Below are positions 12,531 to 24,989 of a stretch of DNA of 64,000 nt, in pieces. Every line of letters begins with the position of its first letter. Position 1 is the stretch's first letter. The position numbers were made by a program, and so were the translations under genes. The DNA is from Tiliqua scincoides. Its lineage: Eukaryota > Chordata > Lepidosauria > Squamata > Scincidae. Where the stretch lies: positions 59,056,256-59,120,255 of the forward strand of contig NC_089821.1 in the NCBI RefSeq assembly GCF_035046505.1. Reading direction: 5' to 3'. The notes beneath the pieces are model-generated. The model was not told the origin of the DNA. It was given only the letters and a program-made list of their open reading frames with translations, and ran no database searches.

Positions 12531-15500
12531 GTGGATGCAGAAAAATCACAGTAGTGCTGAAGAACACAATATTTCAAAGTAGAGATTTTCATTTTTAAAA
12601 AACCTACTCCTAGCTCTTATGATGGGGAACATATACTTAAAAGTCTCTGTGGGGAGAGATGAAAAGCCTCAGAACAAGATGAAATTTGTGAAAAAGTTTT
12701 CCAGCGGCCGGAGTGTCAGGCTTCAGTGCCCAATATATGTGCTCTCCCCCACCAACTACCAGAACAGAATTAATGTAAATGTAAATTTTCTCAATTTGTG
12801 TAAATCTGTATAACATGCAGCTTATTGAGGAAATCATTTACTGTTCCTAGCACAGAGGCTAGAATGCAAAGCCTTAAGCATTCATTTTACAGAGAGGATC
12901 AGGGTCCCTTGATTAAGGACAAGTGTCCCAATTAACAGAAGACCTAGAACTGTCTGAAGGCATTTCTCAATCTAGATTCCTTGAATTAAAAAGCCTAGAA
13001 GAGACATCTAGTCGAATCCACTTGATACAGAAGAGAGTAATCCATCCACCCCCAGATCATCATACAATATGCTCATTATAGGTATATCAAAAAAATTTGA
13101 AATGACCCACCCAACAAGTCAAACAACCCATTCCAAGGGAAAGATAAGAACTTAATATATAGATGTCAACCTGATATGCACATCTATTTAATGGTGATTA
13201 CTTGATGGATGTCTCTTGGAGCTATTAAATGTTATAAGTCTTTCTTAAGATACATTCTGACAGAATCTAAATTCCAGAAAGGAGTGTGGCAACTTCCTGC
13301 AGCAAGCCCTATGTAAATTGAGCAACACAACAAGCAAAGGGCTAAACTTCCCTCCTCGTTTTCAGAACATCAACTTCATCTAAGGACTGAATAATACTGA
13401 GAACAGCTGGACCACTTGGTCACAACACTCCCAAGAGGTACTGAGCATCTAGAATAAAATATAGTAAGACTTTGGTGGCAGGGATGCATAGGGAAGGCCT
13501 TTCCTATAGTACCGTAATTAAAGAAAAAATAGCTAACAAGATATGGTAGACCTCAGAAAGGCAGCCTCTTCACCAACACATTTCATGCTGATGTTTCCTA
13601 CTCCTCTGTTTTTAGAAAGTGTGTTCTTGTCTCTCCTAAAACAAAACACAAATAAGGCTGATATGAAATGTTACCAAAACTTAAGCAAAAGCAGCAGTCT
13701 TGCTCCTAATGCATGGGTATCCCACTTGCCTATGTTCTTTGAAAGAAAATTAGCATATTACCTGTGCCAGCTAATACCTGTGGAAACACATGACAATCTC
13801 CTTTATTTAATAACAGCCATTTATAACATAGTACTGTAAAAAATCCCAGATGCAAGCACTAGACAAGAGGCAATCCCTATAACCAAGAGAACCTATGCAA
13901 GACATTTTCTACATTAAAAGGAAAACACTCAAATTATAAATACTTGCAAGTGGACACTACTAATATTCCAGATGGAATTTATGGAATTACTGCAGGAAGG
14001 ACTGATGCCAACTGTCCTTAAAAAAAGCAGTAATAAATGCTTTTAAAGGAGGCTTTCACAACCACTAGCATTGGTAAACTAGAGGCCAGTTTCCAATGTT
14101 CCACTCTTATCCAAGATGACCAAACAAGCAGTGGCATACCAGCTCCAGGTGCTCTTGGATCAAGATGCTTTCTATCTATTACAATTTGGCTTCTGGCTGG
14201 GATAGAAACTGCTTTGATTACTCTGATAGAAAACAAACACAGGATGAGGGGTAGGAGCAGTACAACTCCGTTCTCCAGGATTTCTTGTCAACAGGTGTAT
14301 TCTTCTGAACAGTATTCATAAGTTGGTAAGAGAAGGCACTGCTCTGAGGCAACTGTTTCTGCCTAGGGGGCTGGCTCTGGAAAATTGTACTTCTTTATAC
14401 CACCTTCAGCATAGTAATTATCCTGTGGGTTTCCAGTGTTCCCTCTTGTTCCATCAAGCTTTTCAACATCTCACAGAACCACAGGAAGAGGTGACATGTA
14501 TACACAGCTCTCTTTAGGCAACAGGTGTAGCAAAGTCCTTCATTAATGACTGTACAAGAATGAATATACTGAAGCTTAATCCAAACAAAGATGCTAATGG
14601 GGGCTTGTTCAACTGGATATACCCCTCTGTGATGGAATCCCATGTGCTGTTAGAGTAGGTTCAGCACTTAGGAACACGCCTGGGTCCAGCATTCGTTTCT
14701 GACACCAAGTTAACAGCTGCAGCCAAGATAGCCATTTTTCAATTTCTGCCAATTCTCCAGCTGTGCTTCTCTCTGGATACAAAATACTTCGCCGTTGTGT
14801 TCATACTGGTTACTTCTTTCCTGCTGCAACATAGTACAGTGGGGCTGCCCTTAAAACAGACAGAAACATCAACTGGTTCAAAATGCAGCAGCCCAGTTTT
14901 AAACAAAGTGGGACGCAGGGTGCATATAACACTGAACTTTTTTGATCTGCATGCTTGTTATCAGTTTGGTACAAATCAGTTAATGTGCTGGGCCTGGGAT
15001 TCCTTGGAGAGCATCTTCTACTCCAAGGACAACCCACATGCATGCCCCTATCTGTGAATTATAAGTTGCTACTGCACTGTCACCATTGCCAGTGAACAAA
15101 CTAGGACCAAAGTGATTTCAATGTTGACTCAAACCACACAACACTCTCCCAAGAAAGTTTTCTCAAGAGAGATCTCATGCTCATTTGAGCAGATTAGTAA
15201 AATGTCTCTCTTCTGCCAGAAGTCTAGCAGATCTGCAATCTTCTTGCAGGAGACCATGGTTTTTTACTCATTGCATTTTACCTATCAATGTTGCTAATAA
15301 TTAGTACATACATTGGTTTAGTTTTAAGTCACCTTGAAGACAATTTTCAGTGGAAAGCTGGTATATCAACTTTCAGTATAAATAAATAAAAACAAACATG
15401 CACCATGCAAATGTTTCCTACAAGGTGCGAAATATGTTTGGAGCCAAGGTGGTCAAACAGACCAAGGAAAGTACTGCCAGATTCTACAGGAGGAAAACGG

Positions 15501-17345
15501 ACATGGTGTAACCTGGTGGAAGATTCCTTCTCAGTGCACAAATATGAAGCTTGATTTTATTCACAGTGCCGAGCCATGAGATATCTTCTGACATCATTAG
15601 AGTTTTACTGCCACTTTGCCCCTTTACAAAGGCTCATCTCTAATTGTCACTGTTGACAAAGCCTAAGGAAGAGCAGCAATGAGCTTGCAAATGACAATCC
15701 CTCATTTCATATCAGCCTGGACAAAACATTCTGCTCACATAAAGCAGACTTCTTCAAAGGCTACATTCCCTCCTTTTCCTCAGAAACAGGCTTGATTAAA
15801 TATTTGGTGGGGCTCCATTAGAAATGCCAGTTATGGCTGGTTAGCCTCAGGTAACCAGAGGAAAAATGCCATTGCTGATGTCACCCATACAAGGGGGTCT
15901 CCTGTCAAGTGGGGTTCTGTCTTGCAATCACATGGAAACTTACTCTATGACACAGACCTGATCACAGAGTAGCCACTGTTGAGTCCTGGATCAAGGCTGG
16001 AACAAACAGTCTCAAAGAAGAAACTAATAAAACTCTTCATAGATCCTCTTAAGCAAACCTTTCGGGAATGTCAAACATCTTTATCACACCAAGCAAACAT
16101 GCAGCCTTCTCTATTGCAGAGCACCTGGGGTATGTGTGCAGGAATTCTCAATATGGAGAATGTCCTTATGTGCTTTTAGTGCTTTTGTTGTCTGTGTTAA
16201 AGATTAGTAATGCTTCAGGAGACTAATAAGATCCACTCCCCACCACCATAACTGGTTGCAGATGACAACAGTTTCTGGCTAAGCTTGGTTTTTAACATGG
16301 TTAAACATGATTTTTACATGTTCTTCGTTTTTAACATGAAGAGAGTCCCTTGAGTTGGCACACATGATATATATTGAGAGATACTTCTGACCCATCACTA
16401 TACCATGGAAACTTGGCCACTTAATCTACCAACAAGTAAAAAGAGCATATTATAAAGAGCTTTGGCAGGTACAAGGATACACAGACAGACATCTGTATCC
16501 TCTAGTTCTAAGACAAGATGTTGAAACAAAGGGGTCATGGGCAGAAGCTGAGGTCTTTTAAGTGCTCCTCAGCCTAGTGAAGTCCATAGCCCTTGCACAT
16601 TTTCTTTGCTTGGCAACACTGAAATTTCAGAAATCTGTAATATAAGGAGAATACCTGCACTACCTTACAGGCTTGTAGTAAACAAGATATTGTATGTCAA
16701 TACAAATATATGAGTTGTAGCAACCACTTAAAAGTAAGTTGGATCTGACAAGTGGAATGCTGAGGGGCTAGCTAGTAAACCTGGCAGAGTGAAGAATTTC
16801 TTAAATAAAAGACCATCTCAGTTACAACCAACATGAGGTTGTGCTACGCTTGGAAAAGTACAACCAGGCAAGCCATTTATGCCACCAAGGCCACAGTGAG
16901 GGAAATCAAGTCTCAAGCTGCACAAACAAAGCTGAAAAGCTAGACATGGCCTTTACTTAACTGCATATCTTGAGATCTCCAATACAGATTCATTAGGGTC
17001 AAAAACAGAGACAACATGGAGGATTCATGGCAGGATCTCACATTTCCTTTAAATTTTAACACACAAGGGGACCTCAGATTTCAATTTGAGGGTTGAGGGA
17101 AAACAGGCATTTAACCCTTCCCCATCCATGCCAATAGGTCCAATCAGAAATTCCCCACACCACATCTGTTTTGGGTCTTAGTCAAAGTTCAATAAAGTGT
17201 TGGGGGGGGAGGAGCGAAAGAGAAATTTAACTCCAGATTAAGGCAATTTCTGTTATTCTTGGATTGGTGGTGCAGGCACTTCACTCTCACAGTTAATGCT
17301 ATAAGACAGAATAAGAATCACTGTTAGTAACAAAAATACCACTTT
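12531..17345. other. No exon or clear element seen; presumed intron
   Basis: AT-rich unique-looking sequence. Reading frames are all short and show no family resemblance. A LINE/SINE-like tail (GGAAAGCTGGTATATCAAC followed by TAAATAAATAAA) is at about 15325-15390. Nothing else can be supported. Confidence 0.45.
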
Positions 17346-17900
17346 TCTCCGACGCATTCTCGGCATCACCTGGCAGGACAAAGTTCCTAACAACACAGTC
17401 CTGGAACGTGCTGGAATCCCTAGCATGTATGCACTGCTGAAACAGAGACGCCTGCGTTGGCTTGGTCATGTCGTGAGAATGGATGATGGCCGGATCCCAA
17501 AGGATCTCCTCTATGGAGAACTCGTGCAAGGAAAGCGCCCTACAGGGAGACCACAGCTGCGATACAAGGACATCTGCAAGAGGGATCTGAAGGCCTTAAG
17601 GATGGACCTCAACAAGTGGGAAACCCTGGCCTCTGAGCGGTCCGCTTGGAGGCAGGCTGTGCAGCATGGCCTTTCTCAGTTTGAAGAGACACTTTGCCAG
17701 CAGTCTGAGGCAAAGAGGCAAAGAAGGAAGGCCCATAGCCAGGGAGACAGACCAGGGACAGACTGCACTTGCTCCCAGTGTGGAAGGGATTGTCAGTCCC
17801 GGATTGGCCTTTTCAGCCACACTAGACGCTGTGCCAGAATCACCTTTCAGAGCGCGATACCATAGTCTTTCGAGACTGAAGGTTGCCAATACAATACTTT
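17346..17900 (+). mobile_element. Non-LTR retrotransposon (LINE) 3' end with intact C-terminal ORF segment
   Basis: An open frame starts at about 17350 (RRILGITWQDK…) and runs to a stop at 17863-17865 without interruption. It contains the post-reverse-transcriptase motif RWLGHVVRMDD, the GKRPTGRPQLRYKD stretch, a tryptophan-containing helix (NKWETLASERSAWR) and a C-terminal C2HC finger (CSQCGRD … SRIGLFSHTRRC). Such C-termini occur in several animal non-LTR clades; I cannot decide which from this fragment. The 3' untranslated part is only about 35 bases (TCTTTCGAGACTGAAGG…). The copy is truncated at its 5' end. Its open frame points to a fairly young insertion. The last codons and 3' end are shared with the copies at 20480 and 30468. 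Confidence 0.85.
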
Positions 17901-20405
17901 ACACTCTTCTGGTTCAAGTTCCAGGTGAGGCACAGCCAGGATACATCTTTCAAAAACTAGACAGAATAGCAGAGTAAGTGTTTTTCAAGGTTGGCCCATA
18001 CATAATACTGCTACTGGAAATACGGTTTTGAAGCCACTGTTCAAAAACTGGGGCACGTCAGCAGGTACAGTACCTGACAATTCCATTACCATCTTCAATG
18101 CCCCCATTATCCACAAATTCTTCTGTGGCAAGGGTAGATAAATGAGGCATTTATGGCCTAGCAGCAGCTCACCCATATTGCACCAGACACTTACCTTTAA
18201 AGTCTGACCATACAATTGCAAGTGTTGCATGATGATTAAGTTTATGAGAGGATGCAATAATCTGGTGACCTCATAAGCATACTGGTTTCAGCACTACATC
18301 TGAGGCTGTACATTTTGTCATTCTGTGTCTAGCCTTTTTCCAAGGCAAACAATATCTTCTGTCAGCCAGCAATCAAGTCTCATCAATTCTCACAAGGGGT
18401 CTCAGAAAGTAAGACAGCATTTAAATATGCATATGCGCGTGCATGTGAAGGCAGTGCCCAGATTCATGTCTTTTGCCAAGAAACAAAGCTTGACCCATAT
18501 ACTGTACTGTAATCATGTGGTTGAGCTCCCACAGGGTAAGGGAAGGAGGTACCGTGAACTGGTACCATTAAGGGCATTGTCATAGAAAAAGGTACCATAC
18601 TTTCCACACTTTCTAGCAAGAGATTGGGGACACAGCAAAGTCCTCCAGTAGAAAAGACAGATATTCAAATGTAGATTGCTGCTTGCCATGCACACAAGAT
18701 CTAAAGGCTAGAAATTCCTCAGCCATTTCCCACCATAATAAGACAGTTATTGCCTTGGATTCAGAGAAATCTGGGATGTGTTAAGGCATGCAGTGTCAGT
18801 AGTAAAGAGAAGTCAGTTTCAGTGGAAAAATCAGTGAGACTGCCTGGTATTCATACCTTTAGAGCTAATGTATGTACTGGAAGACCCTTGTTAGCAATGT
18901 TGTCTGTAATTGCAGAGTGGCAATTGGCACTTAAAGGAGTCTGAGTAAGGGACAGGTATTCACTTCTGAAAGGTTTCAGAAGCAGTCCCCAAACTACAGC
19001 CCACAGGTCACCATCTGTCCCATGAGCACATTTTGACCAGCTTGCTGAACCGAGCAGCATTACAAAGGCATGCTACTCCTCCCACTAATGATAATAATCA
19101 TTTAAAACTTGCAAATGTTTTCTTTTATTGTGAAAATTCTTTGAGTTATAAGGTGTGTATATTATTTGCTATAGCTGAGCAACTCTGGGCCACCATAGGA
19201 GCAAGACAGTGATGCGACTCTGGCAGCTAGAACCCTTCTCTATAAAAACCAAACAAAGCAATAAAAACAAAGGACATGAGGACTACATAATTAGTTGCTA
19301 TTTTCTTAACACGAATGCCCTGAAGTCTTCATTAAAAAGACTTGCAACACCAAAGGTGCTAATTTAAGCATTCAAACTTCCACCTGCAGTAGCTCAGGCA
19401 AGCCAAACCTCCAAAAGCATATCACCCACCCAATCTGACTCTTACAAAACCAGTTTTCTAAAAGGACCAATTCCAGTGTTTACTTCCTCTAGAAACAAAG
19501 CATTCCCAGTGTTAAGTCATATTCGCACGATGCAGTGTGTGATATTCACACGATTTAGCTAGAAAAGTCTTTGGATATGAGCTGGCAACAATCAAATCAA
19601 CAGCTTACAAAAGCATAATCCAGTGTGTGTGTTTTTCTCCATTCTAGTTTACTGTGTCTCCTTCCACAGAAAGGAAGTCTATCCCTCCTTCCTGAAGAAA
19701 AAGTGTAACGCCAAACTTGGTCCTACTGTACACCTAACACTGCTGAGTGCAAGTATTGTTTAGGCTACATTAAGTGAACTTTCTAACACCTGTTGGTCTC
19801 CAGGTTTACAGAAATCCATGATTCATTTTAATTGTGGATTCTCAACCATAAGGTACAATTAAAACAAGAGTCTTATTCACAGCACTTCCAGTTTGACTGG
19901 TATTTACAGGGAAAGGTCTTGAGCTTCAAAGCAGTTCAAGAGTTTATCCTGTAACCAGTAAGTCCTGCTATTCCTTGGAAAACTCAAACTGCATATGTGG
20001 GAGTAACAAAGGAAACTATCCATTAGTCTCATTCACGTCACAGGTTTTATTTTTAATTAGCATAATTACTTGTTACCCAAATTTTATATCCTGTCTATTC
20101 ACATTTTAGACTCCATGAAAATCAAACATTTTGGTCCCATTTGCCATTACACATGCCATTACATTACACATTACAGATGTACCCCATCCAAAAGAGGATG
20201 TCTAGTTAATGTTTGCTAGGGAATCTAGGCAATAGAGAAAAAGGGACCAGATATTAGCCTGCCAGCAAGAGTAACACAAGTAGCCTCTCACTGATAACAC
20301 TAAAGAGATATAACGTAAAAGGCATTTGCCTGGCACAGCAGCAATGGAGCACTTGGAACCCAGCTGTTCAGAGGGTGACAGAGGCTCAGAAGCAACTCTA
20401 ACTCT
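17901..20405. other. No exon seen; possible hAT relic
   Basis: Unique-looking intronic sequence. The part at about 18978-19190 (CCCCAAACTACAGCCCACAG onward) looks like the head of an old hAT-type MITE, but clean termini and a target duplication were not found. Confidence 0.4.
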
Positions 20406-20479
20406 TCAGCAATATTATTATTATTAACAGTATTTATATACCACTTTTCAACTAAAAGTTCAATATCTTACCACACTGC

Positions 20480-20960
20480 CTCCCAAATAACCCCTGGGGG
20501 CCGGGGGATAAGATTAGGCCCTCAGTTTGGCTGTACTTGTCTTAAGAGGCTACTAAACAGCCACCTGGTAGATGGGACTCGTTAGCCTGGAAGGCAGCTC
20601 ATCTGAGAGAAGGAAAATTCTGATCCCAAACCTCCACTGCCTTGTGGCTACATCCAGTTATGGAAAAGGCTTCAGGAGTCAGACTCGAGGCAAAATCCGG
20701 AGCCGGACTCCCTGAGGCAGTTCATGGCTGGTCACGTTCTGGCAACTCCTGCGACGCCGCTCGAACCAACCGTATTGGCTTCTGCCTTTCTATTGGACCA
20801 TTTCAGCGACGTGGAGAGGGGGGATTTGCTGCATGGGTAACAGTCTACCCTCCATATCTACTTAGGCTTTGCGCACTGGAGAGGACACTCTGTTCCAGAA
20901 CCACCATTCAGAGCACGATACCACAGTCTTCCGAGACTGAAGAATGTCAACAAGGCCTCC
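20480..20960 (+). mobile_element. Non-autonomous retroelement sharing the LINE 3' end, long copy
   Basis: The last about 65 bases (AGAACCACCATTCAGAGCAC … AGTCTTCCGAGACTGAAG) align with the end of the LINE at 17346, including its final codons. The 5' body (CTGGGGGCCGGGGGATAAG … TCATGGCTGGTCACG) has no counterpart in that LINE fragment and no clear tRNA-type Pol III boxes on this strand. The part from about 20776 is shared with 30468-30655. I infer an element mobilised by the LINE machinery. The 5' boundary is approximate. Confidence 0.65.
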
Positions 20961-21656
20961 CAAATAGAAAGTCTGTACCCAACTTACAACAGATATTTGC
21001 TAGAACACTTGCTTGCACTAGTGCTTAGCTGTGCATAATTTCCCATTTGAGGTACAGAATTTATCATTTTTATTGTATTTATTGAAACATTTGTAGCCTG
21101 TCTATAAGGCCCCCTATCTTGGCCAGCAAAAATCTGAAATACAACACAATGAATACAAACACAAACTGAGAATATATGCATCTAAAGGCCATTTCACACA
21201 TGACGACTAAGTGTTACTTTCTTTCAAGGGTATATCCTTGTCAAATCTGTATTTGCTGCCACATAGCGTGTAAAACGGCCAAGACTTTTATTGCGATCTG
21301 TATCTATGCCACATCTTATGATTGTCAACTCCTTTCGCAACAGATTCCTCTGGTTTGAATGGGTTTCATTGATTGAAAGATTTATCAGGTGCAGCTTTAC
21401 TCCATGACTACAGTTCTGAAGTGGGAAACAATGCTAAAAGATGTTCTAATCATCACATAGCCAGGACCTGGCTTGAATCAAACCCAGTTCCAAGTCTGCT
21501 TAACCATGGATCTATTCTGGCATATTTGGAGAAGGGTTATGACTTGGGGGACACACAGAATCCAATCGTGTAATCCCTGGGGAAAAAAATCTATATCACA
21601 GCTCAGACCCTGCATTCCAGTTCACAAAGGACATGAGCCTTTGAGGAAACAAGGGA

Positions 21657-21750
21657 AACGTCTTGTTTCATTACAAATTAATTACAGTATGTCTTGTTTC
21701 ATTACAAATTACAGTACGTCTTGTTTCATTACAAATTAATTACAGTATGT
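21657..21750. repeat. Three-unit tandem repeat, unit about 30 bases
   Basis: The unit CTTGTTTCATTACAAATTA (ATTACAGTATG) occurs three times. The middle unit lacks a four-base AATT step. It is a small local duplication. Confidence 0.8.
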
Positions 21751-22413
21751 GATTTAACAGGAATGAGGCCCAACAGATTTGCACTATAATCCCTGTTCTA
21801 GGACTGCATTCTTTCCAGAGCAAGAGGCAAGAGGACTGATCCAGGTCCACACAGCCTATTCTTTGAGATGCAAAATGCCTTAGAACCTTGCCTTCTTCTT
21901 GCCCCTTAAAAAAAAAAAAAACTGTTGAGAGTGGAGACCACTCTGGAACCACACACTGAATTTGAGGTTAACAACTCCTCAAGGCAGGAACTACTGTAGA
22001 TGTGTAGGTGGTACTCAATATTTTGATAGCATTCCTCTCACATGACTTGATATAAATGACATGACTTGTTCCAGGTTTAAAAAAAAGGAAGTCTGAGTCA
22101 TAGTTTAATAGCACCTACCTCCTCCCACACAAAAGGAAGACACAGGACCAACTGCAAGTAAGAGCAAATTATGTAGGCTGTGAACTGTAGATTCATACTT
22201 TGTTCCACAACTTCCAGCAAGCAGAGTTTTGGTAAACTTTCCAATAGTTCAAGGTGCCAGGTGTCAAAGCGGACTCCACAAATAAAAATTTTATGCACTA
22301 GACAAACAATCTGTCTTCATTCATTGTCATATGTTGAGAATTCATTTCAATTAAGCTTAACTCACATATTAAGATCAGTGATTCCCACAATAATTAGTTG
22401 GCATTACAAGTTA

Positions 22414-22586
22414 ATGTGACAGACGTAAAAATGGACTGTTCTAGTGGACTGTTCTATTGTTCTAGTGGGCAGGGCATGTTGGGCTGCACAGGCACCATAT
22501 TTCAATTTTCTGTGGTGCACTTGCAGCCCAAAACACCCTGCCCATTAGAGCAGTCCAAAAATGGAACATTTTTACGTCTGTCACAT
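22414..22586. mobile_element. Short DNA transposon (MITE) with perfect 20-bp inverted termini
   Basis: ATGTGACAGACGTAAAAATG at 22414-22433 is the exact reverse complement of 22567-22586. The interior is partly palindromic (GGACTGTTCTAGTGG against CATTAGAGCAGTCC; GGGCAGGGCATGTTGGGC against GCCCAAAACACCCTGCCC). There is no coding frame. No target duplication is clear, so the superfamily is open. Confidence 0.75.
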
Positions 22587-23374
22587 GAACCATGAAACAC
22601 ATTAACAGGCAGTACCACAGCAAAGCAAACCATGCAAGCAATGGAATGAGGAGTGTACTGCCTTCCCACAGCTGAACCTCCTGGATTGAGTAAGTGGTGT
22701 TGGGGGTAGGGGGAAAACAGTGACAACAGCAACAGCCACAGACCAGTCTGAAAATGGGGCATTTGCCCTTGGACAATCCTCAGACTGAGAGAAGGGGGAC
22801 ACATCCAGTTTTGTGCATCTACCACTTTATGTAGAAAGATCCCATACTAGTTCCAAGCCTATCAAAGCACCCCTTAGCACAACAGCACCCACCAGACAGG
22901 GGACACCTGATCCAGTCCCTGCCAGTCTTCCCCTCAGAAACAAGTAAATTTCTGAGTCATTAGAATTTAACTGCCTCAGAGAAAGAAATGGGAATGCATC
23001 AAGCAAGGAGGAGGTGGCAAAGGAGACTGGGAAGACCACAGGAGATGGGGAAGAGTTCAGGTGTGGCTATTCTATAGGAAAATAAGGCAATGTACAAACA
23101 CAACTATAGATATTGCCTTTATAGAATATTTGTACCAAAGCACAAGTTTGGGACAAAGGTATTAGACACTCCTTACATTCATCCTCTGTGTCAAAATAGC
23201 CTCTGAAATAATGAGAATACTTGGATATGCATATTGCAGTGGCACCCTGATTTTTAGTTGCTATTATATTATTATAATTATAATATATAATGTTAGTGCA
23301 GACATTATCACAGACAGCTAACCTCTGCAGTTAACAGCTTTGCCAAGAGATGTGCTGGTATGAGGAGCATTATA

Positions 23375-23771
23375 CAGATTGAGTATCCCTCATCTGAAGT
23401 TCTTGGAATCAGAAGTGTTTTGGATTTTTTTGGAGGCTTCTGCAAGGTTACAGTTTTGCAGTGCATGCATGCCTCCATCAGAAGGTTGCTGCACCAACAT
23501 CCACAAGACTTTCTGCCAAGGAACAGGACCCAGGTAGGTAAAAACTTTGCTTTCTGCCATCTACCTTGGCAGCTGCTTTCATGCATTTCTCTGTCTGGAG
23601 CCTGCCCCCAGCAGTGCGTGCAACCCTTCTACCCTCATTAGACAGATACTGCATCCCAAGGTGCTGTTTTGCTCAGCTGGGTACATGAAAGCAAACTTCA
23701 CTCTGCTTGGGGCGTTGAAGTGGAACTAGCCAAGTCAGATTCTGGATTTTGGACAAGGGATACTCAACTTG
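23375..23771 (+). mobile_element. pogo/Tigger-type element resembling MER2
   Basis: Left end CAGATTGAGTATCCCTCATC and right end GGGATACTCAACTTG form imperfect inverted termini, and TTTTGGATTTTTTTGGA lies just inside. This is the terminal pattern of the MER2 group of Tigger elements. A TA dinucleotide precedes the left end, as expected for Tc1/mariner insertion. It is short and non-coding. Confidence 0.7.
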
Positions 23772-23826
23772 TTTCTACAACAAACACAGAGAAGATCACA
23801 GGTTCTACTTCTGTGACTAAACAGAC

Positions 23827-23960
23827 AGTGCGGTTGGATGATTAGAGTACTGAACTAGGAGCAAGGAGACCAGGGTCAAATCTCCACTCAGCTATGAAGA
23901 CTACATATCTCAGTCTAACCTACTTCAGAGTTGTTGTGAGGATAAAGTTTTAAAAAATTC
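23827..23960 (+). mobile_element. CORE-type SINE fragment
   Basis: Order of blocks: GATTAGAGTACTGAACTAGG, AGACCAGGGTCAAATC (B-box region), CCACTCAGCTATGAAG, and CAGAGTTGTTGTGAGGATAA. It is the same family as the reversed copy at 43080-43337, with an internal deletion. Confidence 0.65.
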
Positions 23961-24550
23961 CATTCCAATTAACTTTTTAAAGGGCAGAGAGCGCCCCCTG
24001 TTGCACATTCTGCTCTTTTTAATTTAGGTGTTTTGAGAGCCAGAAAAGAGCAGAAAATCTAGCCTATTGCTCATGTGGTCTTATTTGTATTCTAGGTTCA
24101 AGAAGAGAAACGTAGAGGGAAAAACAAAACACATCATAGTTATGAAAGTAGTACAGCTCTGACTCTGAAATCTAAACGCTATATTCCAGCATATTTTAGA
24201 AGCCTGTTTTATAGAAAACTACTTCATTCTTTTCTCGACTGCCCATTTTCGCACTTGGAAAACAGTTCGGCATTTAAATGGACAGCACTTGTTTTGAGCT
24301 TTTCTTTTTTATCTTAAACACTGAAAAATCACATTTTTTATCTTAACCACTGGAAAAAATACTCAGAACAAATACTTTTGTGACCAACGCACACAAATAT
24401 TTACACACACACCAAAACACCAAGTGACACATCAGTGGCATGCCTGGGGAGGGGCAATACTTGACACACGCACTGCTGACTGGACGGATTTAGAGTCTGA
24501 CTCAAAATAAGACATTTACCTATATATCGAAAGGAGTCATTCATGGGCTG

Positions 24551-24905
24551 GTATGTGTGTGGGTTGTGGGTGCTTGGGCACCTCACCCAAGTGGCAGTGC
24601 TACTTTATGAAGGACTCTGGTGGGGAGGCTCTGCCTCCCCTGCCTCACTGTGTGTGGGTTAGGGATACTTGGGCACCTCACATGGCAGCAGTGATGTTTA
24701 AAGAACTCTGGTGGGGAGGCTCTGCCTCAATGGATGTGCGCTGTGGGTACTTGGGCACCTCACACGGTGGTGTTGCTTTTTGACAGACTCCGATGGGGAG
24801 GCTCTGCCTCACCTGCCTCCCAACCCACTGCCCAGCCCCTCTATGCATACAGAGCACATGGGACTGTGGGTGCCTCTTTTCTAAGGACTGGATGGGGAGG
24901 CTCCC
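24551..24905. repeat. PNPLA2: GC-rich minisatellite, about four diverged units of 80-100 bases
   Basis: The block CTCTGGTGGGGAGGCTCTGCC recurs at about 24614, 24703, 24785 (as CTCCGATGGGGAGGC) and 24889 (GGATGGGGAGGCTCC), each preceded by a GTGGGTNCTTGGGCACCTCA-like block. It lies a few hundred bases inside the intron next to the first PNPLA2 coding exon. Confidence 0.8.
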
Positions 24906-24989
24906 TCCGCACACCCCTGTTCCTATGTCCCAGGAGGAGTCATTGGCACTTGTTCTTCCGGGTTTGTGCATCTCCCAGCTACGCACACA

